Assembly (NCBI RefSeq): GCF_001028665.1
Contig: NZ_CP011504.1
Location: 1,178,001 to 1,242,000 of the forward strand
Source: Burkholderia pyrrocinia
Lineage (GTDB): Bacteria; Pseudomonadota; Gammaproteobacteria; Burkholderiales; Burkholderiaceae
Direction of reading: 5' to 3'
DNA: 64,000 nt
Part shown: positions 53,888 to 62,321 of the stretch, in pieces
Position numbering within the stretch: position 1 is the first letter of the stretch
Layout: every line of letters begins with the position of its first letter
Notes under the pieces: generated by a model
What the model was told of the DNA's origin: nothing
Database searches by the model: none
What the model saw: the letters and a program-made list of their open reading frames with translations, nothing else
Made by a program: the position numbers and the translations under genes

Positions 53888-54523
53888 TCAGATCGCGTCG
53901 CGCGGCCGCCGCGCATCGCCGTCGACGCAGCACGCGAGCACTTCGGCATCGGTGTCGCCGAGGCTCAGGTACACGTGCCCGACCGCACTGTCGAAATACA
54001 GGCTGTCGCCGGCGCCGAGCCGGTACGCATGACCGTTCTCGAAGCGCAGCTCCAGCTCGCCGCTCAGCACGAACACGAACTCTTCGCCGCTGTGCCGGAT
54101 GTAGTCGGCGAAGTCCGACAGCTTGCGTGCATGGATCCGCCCGCGCACGGGCACCATCCGCTTGCCGGTCAGGTCGTTCGCGAGCATCCCGTATGCATAG
54201 TTCGGCGTGTCGTAGACCATCTGCTGGCCGGCCGGCGTGAACGACGGCGTCATCGCGCCGGCAGGCGCGGGTCGGCCGAACATCGTGTCGAAGTCGAGCG
54301 CAAGCGCGTGCGTGAGCGCCGCGAACTTGTCGTAGGTGAGCGCGATGTCGCCGCGCTCGGCCTTCGAAATCGTCGACACCGCGATACCGGAGCGCTCGGA
54401 CAGTTGCGCGAGCGTCAGGCCGCGCGACTTGCGCGCGTCGCGCAGCCGCGCGCCGACCGTCTGGTGGTCGAGCTGCGGCGCAGCGTCGGTGGGCGGCGGA
54501 ACGGGAACGGTGGATTTGGGCAT
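53888..54523 (-). CDS. XRE-cupin transcriptional regulator
   Basis: The 211-residue regulator has a Cro/C1-type HTH (VGARLRDARKSRGLTLAQLSERSGIAVSTISKAERGDIALTYDKFAALTHAL) and a C-terminal cupin domain (HSGEEFVFVLSGELELRFENGHAYRLGAGDSLYFDSAVGHVYLSLGD). Such proteins typically regulate amine or amino-acid genes and bind the ligand in the cupin. The start at 54523 (MPKSTVPVPPP) avoids the upstream operator region that a longer frame would run through. It is divergent from the RidA/D-amino acid operon, with a 26-bp inverted repeat at 54568-54593 between them. Confidence 0.87.
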   Translation of the reverse strand: MPKSTVPVPPPTDAAPQLDHQTVGARLRDARKSRGLTLAQLSERSGIAVSTISKAERGDIALTYDKFAALTHALALDFDTMFGRPAPAGAMTPSFTPAGQQMVYDTPNYAYGMLANDLTGKRMVPVRGRIHARKLSDFADYIRHSGEEFVFVLSGELELRFENGHAYRLGAGDSLYFDSAVGHVYLSLGDTDAEVLACCVDGDARRPRDAI

Positions 54524-54567
54524 GCGGATACGGGGCGCGACGCGCGGCGTGAATACGGGTTTTGTCG

Positions 54568-54593
54568 TATACGAGAATATATTTTCTCGTATA
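54568..54593. promoter_or_regulatory. 26-bp inverted repeat, candidate XRE-cupin operator
   Basis: TATACGAGAA (54568-54577) and TTCTCGTATA (54584-54593) form perfect 10-bp arms around TATATT. The left arm overlaps a CGTATACG palindrome (54566-54573). The element is 45 bp upstream of the regulator and about 147 bp before ridA, in a markedly AT-rich stretch, as expected for an autoregulated divergent promoter. Confidence 0.7.
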
Positions 54594-54739
54594 TGATAAT
54601 TTTCGTCGAAATCGCCAACGGTGGGCGTGACGGCCACTCTAGCATCGGACGACGCGAAACTCGCGGCGCTGTGTGCGGCGGCGGTTTTTCCCAGTCATTT
54701 CCCCGGCCCGTCGTGGCCGGGCTCGCGAAGGTGCAATCC

Positions 54740-55093
54740 ATGTCCAGTGAAATCAAACGTCTGCAGACCGGCACGCGCATGAGCCAGGTCGTGATCGCGA
54801 ACGGCTTCGTCCATCTGGCCGGCCAGGTGCCCGATACGGCCGGCGCGCCGATCGCCGTACAGGCGACCGAGATCCTCACGCGCATCGACGCGCTGCTCGC
54901 ATCGGCGGGTGTCGACAAGACGCGCGTGCTGACGGCCAACGTGTGGCTCAGCGACGCCGCGCACTTCGACGCGTTCAACGCGGTGTGGGACGCGTGGGTG
55001 CCGGCTGGCCACGCGCCGACCCGCGCATGCGTGCAGGCGCTGCTGATGAAGCCCGGTCTCGACGTCGAGATCGCCGTGACCGCGCTCGCCTGA
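54740..55093 (+). CDS. RidA-family imine deaminase
   Basis: This 117-residue YjgF/RidA protein hydrolyses reactive imines and enamines to keto acids. The start at 54740 gives MSSEIKRLQTGTRMSQVVIANGFVHLAGQVP. The substrate-binding arginine lies in HAPTRACVQALLMKPGLDVEIAVTA, a close match to the family core. The frame stays open upstream by chance. It is the first gene of an operon with a D-amino acid dehydrogenase and permease, which makes sense because flavin dehydrogenation of amino acids yields imines. Confidence 0.88.
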   Translation: MSSEIKRLQTGTRMSQVVIANGFVHLAGQVPDTAGAPIAVQATEILTRIDALLASAGVDKTRVLTANVWLSDAAHFDAFNAVWDAWVPAGHAPTRACVQALLMKPGLDVEIAVTALA

Positions 55094-55126
55094 GCACGGC
55101 GCCGCCCGCTCCGAGGAGTCCCCCCG

Positions 55127-56377
55127 ATGAAGTTCGACACGCTCGTCCTGGGCGGCGGCATGATCGGCGTGTCCGTCGCCGTTCACCTGCAACAGCGCGG
55201 CCTGTCGGTCGCGCTCGTCGACCGCAAGGCGCCCGGCAACGAAACGTCGCTCGGCAATGCCGGGCTGATCCAGCGCGAAGGCGTGTACCCGTATGCGTTT
55301 CCGCGCGGCTTCGGCACGCTGCTGAAATACGCGTGCAACCGCTCGCCCGATGTGCGCTATCACGTCGGCGCGCTGCCGAAGCTGATTCCGTTCCTGTACC
55401 GCTACTGGCGCAATTCGCATCCGGCGCGTCATGCCGAAATCGCGCGCGCGTATGCGCCGCTGATCGAACACTGCGTGACCGAGCATCGCGCGCTGATCGA
55501 AGCGGCCGGCGCCGGCGCGCTGCTGCGCGAAGGCGGCTGGCTCAAGGTGTTCCGCACGGCCGCGACGCGCGATGCCGAAACGCGCGACGCCGAACGCTGG
55601 CGCGCCGAATACGGCGTGACCTTCGACACGCTCGATGCGGCCGCGCTGCGCGACGCGGAGCCGAACCTGAGCCGCGCGCTGGTCGGCGCGCTGCGCTATA
55701 CGGGATCCGATTCGATCAGCGATCCGAATGCGCTCGTCACCGCCTATGCGCGGCACTTCGAGCAACTCGGCGGCCGCATCCTGACCGGCGATGCGCTGAC
55801 GCTGTCGGCCGCGAACGGCTGGCGCGTCGACGCCGCGCAAGGCCCGGTCGACGCGCGCGCGGCGGTCGTCGCGCTCGGGCCCTGGTCGGACCTGCTGTGC
55901 GAGCGGCTCGGCTACACGCTGCCGCTCGCGGTCAAGCGCGGCTATCACATGCACTACGCGGCGCAGCCGGGCGCCCGGCTGAACCGGCCCGTGCTCGATG
56001 CCGACAGCGGCTTCCTGATCACGCCGATGACGCGCGGCATCCGCCTGACGACCGGCGTCGAGCTCGGGTATCGCGATACGCCGCCGACGCCGACCCAGCT
56101 CGCAGCCGTCGAACCGGTCGCGCGCGAGCTGTTTCCGCTCGGCGCGCGCGTCGACGGCGCACCGTGGCTCGGCCGCCGGCCATGCACGCCCGACATGCTG
56201 CCCGTGATCGGCGCCGCGCCACGCCACCGCGATCTGTGGTTCGCGTTCGGGCATGCGCATCACGGTTTCACGCTCGGCCCCGTGACCGGCCGGCTGATCG
56301 CGGACCTGATGACCGGCACGCGTCCGTTCGTCGACCCGGTGCCGTTTCGCGTCGAACGCTTTCTGCGCGGCCGCTGA
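55127..56377 (+). CDS. D-amino acid dehydrogenase-like FAD oxidoreductase
   Basis: This 416-residue DAO-superfamily flavoprotein resembles DadA. It has an N-terminal FAD dinucleotide motif (VLGGGMIGVSVAVHLQQRGLSVALVDR), NETSLGNAGLIQREGVYPYAFP (the S-x-x-N-A-G segment of DadA), VKRGYHMHYA and the C-terminal AFGHAHHGFTLGPVTGRLIADLM. It oxidises D-amino acids to imines and keto acids, feeding electrons to the respiratory chain. It lies between RidA and an amino acid permease, so the operon should import and oxidise a D-amino acid. The substrate is undetermined. AGGAG precedes the start. Confidence 0.88.
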   Translation: MKFDTLVLGGGMIGVSVAVHLQQRGLSVALVDRKAPGNETSLGNAGLIQREGVYPYAFPRGFGTLLKYACNRSPDVRYHVGALPKLIPFLYRYWRNSHPARHAEIARAYAPLIEHCVTEHRALIEAAGAGALLREGGWLKVFRTAATRDAETRDAERWRAEYGVTFDTLDAAALRDAEPNLSRALVGALRYTGSDSISDPNALVTAYARHFEQLGGRILTGDALTLSAANGWRVDAAQGPVDARAAVVALGPWSDLLCERLGYTLPLAVKRGYHMHYAAQPGARLNRPVLDADSGFLITPMTRGIRLTTGVELGYRDTPPTPTQLAAVEPVARELFPLGARVDGAPWLGRRPCTPDMLPVIGAAPRHRDLWFAFGHAHHGFTLGPVTGRLIADLMTGTRPFVDPVPFRVERFLRGR

Positions 56378-56484
56378 GCCCGGCGCCCGCGCCATGCAGC
56401 AGGGCGGCCCGGCACACGACGCCGGCCGCCCGTCCAGCGGCCGGCCGATCCGGCTGACCGCGACGATCAACGACTGGAGACAAC

Positions 56485-57876
56485 ATGCAACAGCACACGA
56501 TGCGGCGCGACCTCGGCGCGCGCCAGATCTCGTTCATGGCCCTCGGCATGGCCATCGGCGTCGGCCTGTTTCTCGGCTCGGCGTCCGCGATCGAGGCGGC
56601 CGGGCCCGGCGCGCTCGTCGCCTACCTGATCGGCGGCGCGATGATTTTCCTGATCATGCGCGCGCTCGGCGAGATGGCCGTGCACCGGCCGGTGTCCGGC
56701 TCGTTCGGCGCGTATGCGTTCGAATACCTCGGGCCGTTCGCCGGTTATGTGGTCGGCTGGAGTTACTGGCTGCTGATGGTCGGTGTGGGCGTCGCGGAGA
56801 CGACCGCCATCGGCATCTACATGGGCTTCTGGTTTCCGGATGTGCCGCAGTGGCTGTGGGTCGTGTCGGCGATCGCAGCGATCTCCGGTTTCAACCTGCT
56901 CAACGTGAAGGTGTACGGCGAACTGGAGTTCTGGTTCGCGATCGTGAAGGTCGTGACGATCGTGCTGATGATCGCGGGAGGCGCGCTGATCGTGTTCACG
57001 GGAGTCGGCCATCACGGCGAACCCGTCGGCCTGTCGAACCTGTGGCGGCACGGCGGCATGTTTCCGCACGGCGTGCTCGGGGTCGTGAGTGCACTGCCGA
57101 TCGTCGCGTATTCGTTCGCGGGCGTCGAGATGATCGGCCTCACGGCCGGCGAGGCGCGCGAGCCGCAGAAGATGATCCCGCGCGCGATCAACTCGGTGCT
57201 GTGGCGCATCCTGATCTTCTACGTCGGTGCGCTGTTCATCATCATGGCGCTCTACCCGTGGAACGAACTCGGCGCGCACGGCAGCCCGTTCGTCACGACG
57301 TTTGAATCGCTCGGGCTGCGGCAGGCGGCCGGCATCGTCAACTTCGTGGTCGTGACGGCTGCGCTGTCGAGCTTCAACTGCATCGTGTTCAGCGGCGCGC
57401 GCATGCTGTCGAGCATGGCGGGGAACGGTCTCGCGCCGGCGTCGTTCGCGGCGCTGAGCGCGAGCGGGTCGCCGTCGCGCGCGGTGCGTGCGACCGTGCT
57501 GTTCATGTCGGTCGGGGTGGTGCTGAACTACGTGATTCCCGCGCGCGTGTTCGGCTGGCTGATGTCGTTCCTGTCGTTCGACGTGGCCGTGATCTGGGCA
57601 ATGATCGTGCTGACGCACATGCGATTCCGGCGCATGATGGCCGCGCGCGGCGAGACGGTGGCGTTCCGCATGCCGTGCGCGCCGGTCACGTCGTGGATCT
57701 GCCTGGTGTTCGTCGCGTTCGTGTTCGTGATGCTCGGCTTCGATCCGTCGACGCGCGGGTCGCTGTATGCCGGTGCGGCGGTGATGGTGCTGATGGCGAT
57801 CGTCTACCGGCGTTCGCGGCGTCTGCAGGCGGCCGCGCGGTCGACGCGCATCGCGCTCGGTACGGAGCGCGTGTGA
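56485..57876 (+). CDS. Amino acid permease, APC/AAT type (CycA-like)
   Basis: This 463-residue amino acid:proton symporter has about twelve hydrophobic helices. The first helix motif FMALGMAIGVGLFLGSASAIEAAGPGA and the YAFEYLGPFAGYVVGWSYWL, VAYSFAGVEMIGLTAGEA and LSSFNCIVFSGARMLSSMA segments are characteristic of the AAT family. D-Ala, D-Ser, Gly or Pro are plausible substrates, as for CycA, given the D-amino acid dehydrogenase upstream. GGAGACAAC precedes the start. It is the last gene of the operon. Confidence 0.88.
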   Translation: MQQHTMRRDLGARQISFMALGMAIGVGLFLGSASAIEAAGPGALVAYLIGGAMIFLIMRALGEMAVHRPVSGSFGAYAFEYLGPFAGYVVGWSYWLLMVGVGVAETTAIGIYMGFWFPDVPQWLWVVSAIAAISGFNLLNVKVYGELEFWFAIVKVVTIVLMIAGGALIVFTGVGHHGEPVGLSNLWRHGGMFPHGVLGVVSALPIVAYSFAGVEMIGLTAGEAREPQKMIPRAINSVLWRILIFYVGALFIIMALYPWNELGAHGSPFVTTFESLGLRQAAGIVNFVVVTAALSSFNCIVFSGARMLSSMAGNGLAPASFAALSASGSPSRAVRATVLFMSVGVVLNYVIPARVFGWLMSFLSFDVAVIWAMIVLTHMRFRRMMAARGETVAFRMPCAPVTSWICLVFVAFVFVMLGFDPSTRGSLYAGAAVMVLMAIVYRRSRRLQAAARSTRIALGTERV

Positions 57877-58106
57877 TTGCGACGCGATCGGTCCGTGCAG
57901 GCGAGCGGTGGGACGGCCGTGCGATGGGTGCGCCGGAGGCGGACGCGAAGGTGAACGGACGGCGGCAGCACCGGCGGCGCGTGATGCGCGTCGCGCCGGC
58001 ACGAAGGATGAGGATGACGTGAAGCACGCGCGCCGTCGTGCCTAACCCGCACACGACGTCAAACGCGCGAGGTGCGCCCGCTCAGGTCAGGCGCACCGAA
58101 TCGGCA

Positions 58107-58739
58107 TCAATACCGCGACAGCTGATTGCCGTTGATCTGCACGCGGTCGCCCGGCCGCAGGTTGCCCGGCGACTGCACGTCGAACGAACGCGTCGAGCCG
58201 TCGCTGACCTGCACGTCGATCCGGTAGCTGCTCGGCGCTTGCGCGGCGCCCATCTGCTGGCCGATCTGGTTGCCCGCGACCGCGCCGCCGAGCGCGCCGA
58301 TCACGGTGGCCGCTTCGCGGCCGTGACCGCGGCCGACCTGGTTGCCGAGCACGCCGCCGATCAGTGCGCCGACGACGGTACCGGCGACGCCCGACGGGCC
58401 GACCGAGCCGTTGACCGGCTGGATGTTCGCCACCGTGCCGTACTGCGTGCCGTAGCCGTTGCCGTACTGGTTGCCGTATTGCTGTTGCTGATTGCCGTAC
58501 TGGTCATATGGCTGCGACCCGTATTGCGGCTGGTTGCCGTATTGATCGTACGGTTGCTGCTGCACGTAGCCCGGTTGCGAATACGCGGGCTGCGCATAGG
58601 CGGGCGTCGCGTATTGCTGCTGCGGATAGCCCGGCTGCGCGCCGTAATAACCCGGCGCGACGCAGGCGGTCAGCGGAAGCGCCGCCACGGCGACAAGCGA
58701 GGCGAACAGAACGGTCTTCGTGGTAGGCATGCGCATCAT
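58107..58739 (-). CDS. Glycine-zipper lipoprotein with Q/Y/G/N-rich segment
   Basis: The protein is 210 residues. The signal sequence ends in the lipobox LPLTAC (Cys26). Residues about 28-100 are low-complexity, with repeated YDQYGNQ-like units rich in Gln, Tyr, Gly and Asn. A double glycine zipper follows (AGTVVGALIGGVLGNQVGRG and TVIGALGGAVAGNQIGQQ), as in the SlyB/17-kDa surface antigen group. A C-terminal beta domain (YRIDVQVSDGSTRSFDVQSPGNLRPGDRVQINGNQLSRY) completes the outer-membrane lipoprotein. AGGAA lies six bases before the first ATG of the pair at 58739/58736. Its function is probably envelope integrity. Confidence 0.85.
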   Translation of the reverse strand: MMRMPTTKTVLFASLVAVAALPLTACVAPGYYGAQPGYPQQQYATPAYAQPAYSQPGYVQQQPYDQYGNQPQYGSQPYDQYGNQQQQYGNQYGNGYGTQYGTVANIQPVNGSVGPSGVAGTVVGALIGGVLGNQVGRGHGREAATVIGALGGAVAGNQIGQQMGAAQAPSSYRIDVQVSDGSTRSFDVQSPGNLRPGDRVQINGNQLSRY

Positions 58740-59276
58740 GATGTTTCCTGCATCGGCAACGTGTTCGCCGGCGGAACCCGGAAGGGTGGCGAACTCGGCG
58801 TGAGTATAAGTAATGGCCGGATGCGCGTCCGGTGCGGCCGGGTAACAACGTGTAAAGTCTGTTGCCGCGTAAATCGCCGGTCGGTCGGGCGCTGAAGCGA
58901 GGGCCGGCAAGGGCGCCGGCGCCCGTTCGGCAGCTTCGATGACGCGTATCGATAGCGGTCCGGCGGAGTGTCTCCAGAGGCGGTCGGCGCGTCGATTCCG
59001 GCGCCCGAAACCTCGGCTTTCGCGACGTCGCCCGACGGGCCATTGGCATGCAGGCCACCTCCGACGAGATCGGACCCCGCCGCCGCACCTCGCTCGCGTG
59101 GCGTTTGCGCCGCGCATCGCGAAATCGAATGCGCGGCATCGCGACATTTAATTGGCTTCGGGCAGCGGCGTCCGATATCGTGGCCGGATTCCCTGCCAAC
59201 GGTCGCGTCGCGCCGGCTGCGGTTCCTTCCCCTGTCCGCGCCGGTGTCGCGCAGCGACCGCCCCACATTCCGAGCC
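58740..59276. other. Intergenic region between lipoprotein and deaminase-like genes
   Basis: These 537 bases separate divergent genes. Open frames here are long only because of high GC; none has a credible start, ribosome site or recognisable domain. The left part should contain the lipoprotein promoter and the right part that of the deaminase-like operon. I see no strong inverted repeat. Confidence 0.45.
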
Positions 59277-60476
59277 ATGACCGATCGTATTTTCATCAAC
59301 GCCGTCGACGCCGGCGGCCAGCCTATCAACCTCGTCGTTCGTGACGGCCGCTTCACCGCGATCGGCGCCGATTGCGCGGCTGCGCCCGGCACGGAGACGA
59401 TCGACCTCGACGGCCGCGTCGTGCTGCCCGGTTTCGTCGACGGCCACATTCACCTCGACAAGAGTTTCGTCGGCGATCGCTGGGTGCCGCACGAACCGGT
59501 CGGCTCGCTGCGCGAGCGGCTCGTGGTCGAGAAGCGCCTGCTCGCGGCCGCGCCGCCGATCGTCGAGCGCGCGAACGCACTGATCGCGCAGGCCGCCGCA
59601 TTCGGCACGGTCGCGATGCGTAGCCACGTCGACGTCGATGCGACGACGGGCCTGTCGAACCTGCAGGCCGTGATGGCCGCGCGCGAACAATGGCGCGGGA
59701 TCGTCGACATCGAACTCGTCGCGTTTCCGCAGGCCGGCGTCGTGACGTGCCCGGGCACCGCCGACATCCTCGACGCGGCCGTGCGCGAAGGCGCGGACGT
59801 GGTCGGCGGGATCGACCCGACGACGCTCGACGGCGACGCGGATGGCCAGCTCGACATCGTGTTCGGCATCGCCGAGAAGCGCGGCGCGAAGATCGACATC
59901 CACCTGCACGAGCCGGGCGAAACGGGCATCGCGCAACTGCTGCGGATCGCGGCGCGCACGCGTGCGGCGGGGCTCGGCGGGCGCGTGAACGTGAGCCATG
60001 CGTATGCGCTCGGCGAAGTCGGTTACGACGATGTTCAACGCACCGCCGCGGCCCTCGCCGAAGCCGGCGTGTCGATCCTGACGAATGCGCCCGGCGACTG
60101 CGCGTTTCCGCCGGTGCAGCAGTTGCGCGATGCGGGCGTGCACGTGTTCGCGGGCAACGACAACATCCGCGACGCGTGGTGGCCGTACGGCAACGGCGAC
60201 ATGCTGCAGCGCGCGATGATGGTCGGCTATCGGTCGGGCTTCTACACCGACGAAGCGCTCGGCGTCGCGCTCGACATGGCGACGCATGCCGGCGCTCGCG
60301 CGATCGGCAAGGAGAACTACGGAATCGCGGTCGGCTGCGACGCGACGTTCGTCGCGGTGCGCGCGCCGAATGCGGCGGCGGCCGTCGCGGGCGTGCCGGC
60401 CGAACGCCGGGTGTTCCGCCGCGGCGAAAGCGACACCGGCGCGCCGTTCGCCCCGTCGCTGCGCTTCACGCGCTGA
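59277..60476 (+). CDS. Cytosine-deaminase-like amidohydrolase, first of a tandem pair
   Basis: This 399-residue metallo-dependent hydrolase is of the CodA branch. It shows HIHLDK at residues 57-62, SHVDVD, KIDIHLHEPGE (His and Glu), VNVSHAYALGE (His) and GNDNIRDAWWPYG (Asp). These are the metal and proton-shuttle residues of cytosine deaminases. The start at 59277 is chosen by alignment with its paralogue; the frame is open upstream but unlike any protein. It is followed 69 bp later by a paralogue. Relatives act on cytosine, isoguanine or other cyclic ureido or amidine compounds. The substrate is unknown. Confidence 0.83.
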   Translation: MTDRIFINAVDAGGQPINLVVRDGRFTAIGADCAAAPGTETIDLDGRVVLPGFVDGHIHLDKSFVGDRWVPHEPVGSLRERLVVEKRLLAAAPPIVERANALIAQAAAFGTVAMRSHVDVDATTGLSNLQAVMAAREQWRGIVDIELVAFPQAGVVTCPGTADILDAAVREGADVVGGIDPTTLDGDADGQLDIVFGIAEKRGAKIDIHLHEPGETGIAQLLRIAARTRAAGLGGRVNVSHAYALGEVGYDDVQRTAAALAEAGVSILTNAPGDCAFPPVQQLRDAGVHVFAGNDNIRDAWWPYGNGDMLQRAMMVGYRSGFYTDEALGVALDMATHAGARAIGKENYGIAVGCDATFVAVRAPNAAAAVAGVPAERRVFRRGESDTGAPFAPSLRFTR

Positions 60477-60545
60477 CCGACCTGAGCGCGGGCACCGCAC
60501 ACGCGCCGTGCCCGCTTCGCACTGACCGACCACACCGGAACCGAC

Positions 60546-61730
60546 ATGACGAACCTGCTGATCCGCAACGTCCGCACGAGCGCCGACGCTGCGCTCGACA
60601 TCCTGATCGAAGACGATCGCATCGCGCGCGTCGGCCCGTCGCTCGACGCGCCCGCCGGCTGCGCGATCGAGGACGGCGCGGGCGCGCTCGCGCTGCCCGG
60701 CCTCGTCGAAGGCCACACGCACCTCGACAAGACGCACTGGGGAATGCCGTGGTATCGCAACCAGGTCGGGCCGCGCCTCGTCGACCGCATCGAGAACGAA
60801 CGGCACTATCGCGCGACGAGCGGCCATGACGCGGGCGCCGCATCGCTCGCGCTGGCGCGCGCGTTCCTCGCGGCCGGCACGACGCGCATCCGCACGCACG
60901 TCGACGTCGATACCGAAGCCGGGTTGCGGCACCTGCACGGTGTGCTCGCGACGCGCGAGACGCTGCGCGGGCAGGTTGAAATCCAGATCGTCGCGTTTCC
61001 GCAATCGGGCGTGCTCAAGCGGCCGGGTACCGACGCGCTGTTGTCCGACGCGCTCGGCGCCGGCGCCGATCTGCTCGGCGGGCTCGACCCGTGCGCGATC
61101 GAAGGCGATCCGGTCGAGGCGGTGGACGTGCTGTTCGCGATCGCCGAGCGCCACGGCCGCGGGCTCGACATCCACCTGCACGAGCGCGCGTCGATGGGCG
61201 CGTATTCGCTCGACCTGATCCTGCAGCGCACGGCCGCGCACGGCATGCAGGGCAAGGTCACGATCAGCCACGGGTTCTGTCTCGGCGATATCGCCGAACG
61301 CGAGCGCGATGCGCTGCTCGCGCGGATGGCCGAACTCGGCGTCGCGATCGTCACGACCGCGCCGGCGGCGGTGCCGGTGCCGCCGGTGGCCGCGTGCCGC
61401 GCGGCGGGCGTGACCGTCATCGGCGGCAACGACGGCGTGCGCGACACGTGGACGCCGTACGGTTCGCCCGACATGCTCGAACGCGCGATGCTGATCGGCA
61501 TGCGCAACGACTTCCGCCGCGACGATGCGCTCGAAGTCGCGCTCGACTGCGTGACGCATAGCGCGGCGCGCGGTTGCGGTTTTGCCGACTACGGGCTGCA
61601 GCCGGGCGGCCGCGCTGATGTCGTGCTCGTCGATGCGCTGACGTTCGCCGAGGCCGTCGTCGCGCGGCCGGTGCGGCGTCTCGTCGTGTCGTCGGGGAAG
61701 ATCGTCGCGCGCAACGGCGCGCTGGTCTGA
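60546..61730 (+). CDS. Cytosine-deaminase-like amidohydrolase, second of a tandem pair
   Basis: The 394-residue paralogue of the preceding gene keeps the same motifs: HTHLDKTHWG (57-66), RTHVDVDTEAGL, LDIHLHERAS (His/Glu), TISHGFCLGD and IGGNDGVRDTWTPYGSPDMLERAM. The shared blocks IVAFPQ-GV and GG-DP show a gene duplication. The two may form a heteromer or act on successive or related substrates. A secreted SnoaL-like protein follows. The LysR gene at 62322 is convergent and may regulate the set. Confidence 0.83.
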   Translation: MTNLLIRNVRTSADAALDILIEDDRIARVGPSLDAPAGCAIEDGAGALALPGLVEGHTHLDKTHWGMPWYRNQVGPRLVDRIENERHYRATSGHDAGAASLALARAFLAAGTTRIRTHVDVDTEAGLRHLHGVLATRETLRGQVEIQIVAFPQSGVLKRPGTDALLSDALGAGADLLGGLDPCAIEGDPVEAVDVLFAIAERHGRGLDIHLHERASMGAYSLDLILQRTAAHGMQGKVTISHGFCLGDIAERERDALLARMAELGVAIVTTAPAAVPVPPVAACRAAGVTVIGGNDGVRDTWTPYGSPDMLERAMLIGMRNDFRRDDALEVALDCVTHSAARGCGFADYGLQPGGRADVVLVDALTFAEAVVARPVRRLVVSSGKIVARNGALV

Positions 61731-61786
61731 GCGCGTGTCGCCCCCGGTATGATCCGGTTTTCAGCCGGATTTCCCGGGAGACGACG

Positions 61787-62260
61787 ATGCGACGCACGAC
61801 AGCGGCACGGGCCGCACGATGGATGGCGGCGGCCCTGTTCGCCGTGACCGCCGCGCATGCGGTGGCGGCCGGCCCGAACGACGCGCAGCAGGAAGCCAAT
61901 CGGCGGGCCGTGCTCGCGTTCTACGAAAAAGGCTTGAACGAGAAAGACGCGGACGCCGCGCTCGCGTATGTCGGCGAGCGTTACGTGCAGCACAACCCGA
62001 ACGCGGCCGATGGCCGCGACGGCTTCCGCAAGTTCGTCGCGTTCCTGCGCGACAAGTATCCGCAGTCGCACAGCGAGATCAAACGCTCGTTCGTCGACGG
62101 CGACTACGTGATCCTGCACGTGCACGCGGTGCGCGAACCCGGCACGCGCGGCAGCGCGATCATGGACATCTTCCGGCTGGAGAACGGCAAGATCGTCGAG
62201 CACTGGGACGTCAACCAGCCGGTGCCCGAGCAGGCCGCGAACGGGAACACGATGTTCTGA
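61787..62260 (+). CDS. Secreted SnoaL/NTF2-like protein
   Basis: The protein is 157 residues with a signal peptide (WMAAALFAVTAAHAVAA) and one NTF2-like cone. RRAVLAFYEKGLNEKDADAALAYVGERYVQHNPNAADGRDGFRKFVAFL and GSAIMDIFRLENGKIVEHWDVNQPVPE are the hallmark of the SnoaL-like group predicted as polyketide cyclase-like. Many members are of unknown function. GGGAGACGACG precedes the start. It is 56 bp downstream of the second amidohydrolase, so probably in the same operon, but would act in the periplasm. Confidence 0.83.
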   Translation: MRRTTAARAARWMAAALFAVTAAHAVAAGPNDAQQEANRRAVLAFYEKGLNEKDADAALAYVGERYVQHNPNAADGRDGFRKFVAFLRDKYPQSHSEIKRSFVDGDYVILHVHAVREPGTRGSAIMDIFRLENGKIVEHWDVNQPVPEQAANGNTMF

Positions 62261-62321
62261 GTCTGAGTTGTCCGGGGTGGGCGGCCCCCTTCTTCCTTCC
62301 TGAACGAACTCCGCCGCTCGA

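Noticed and set aside
53252..55093. A 613-residue fusion ending in RidA
   Set aside because: The upstream part is antisense to the GNAT and XRE-cupin genes. A normal RidA start with a ribosome site is present at 54740.
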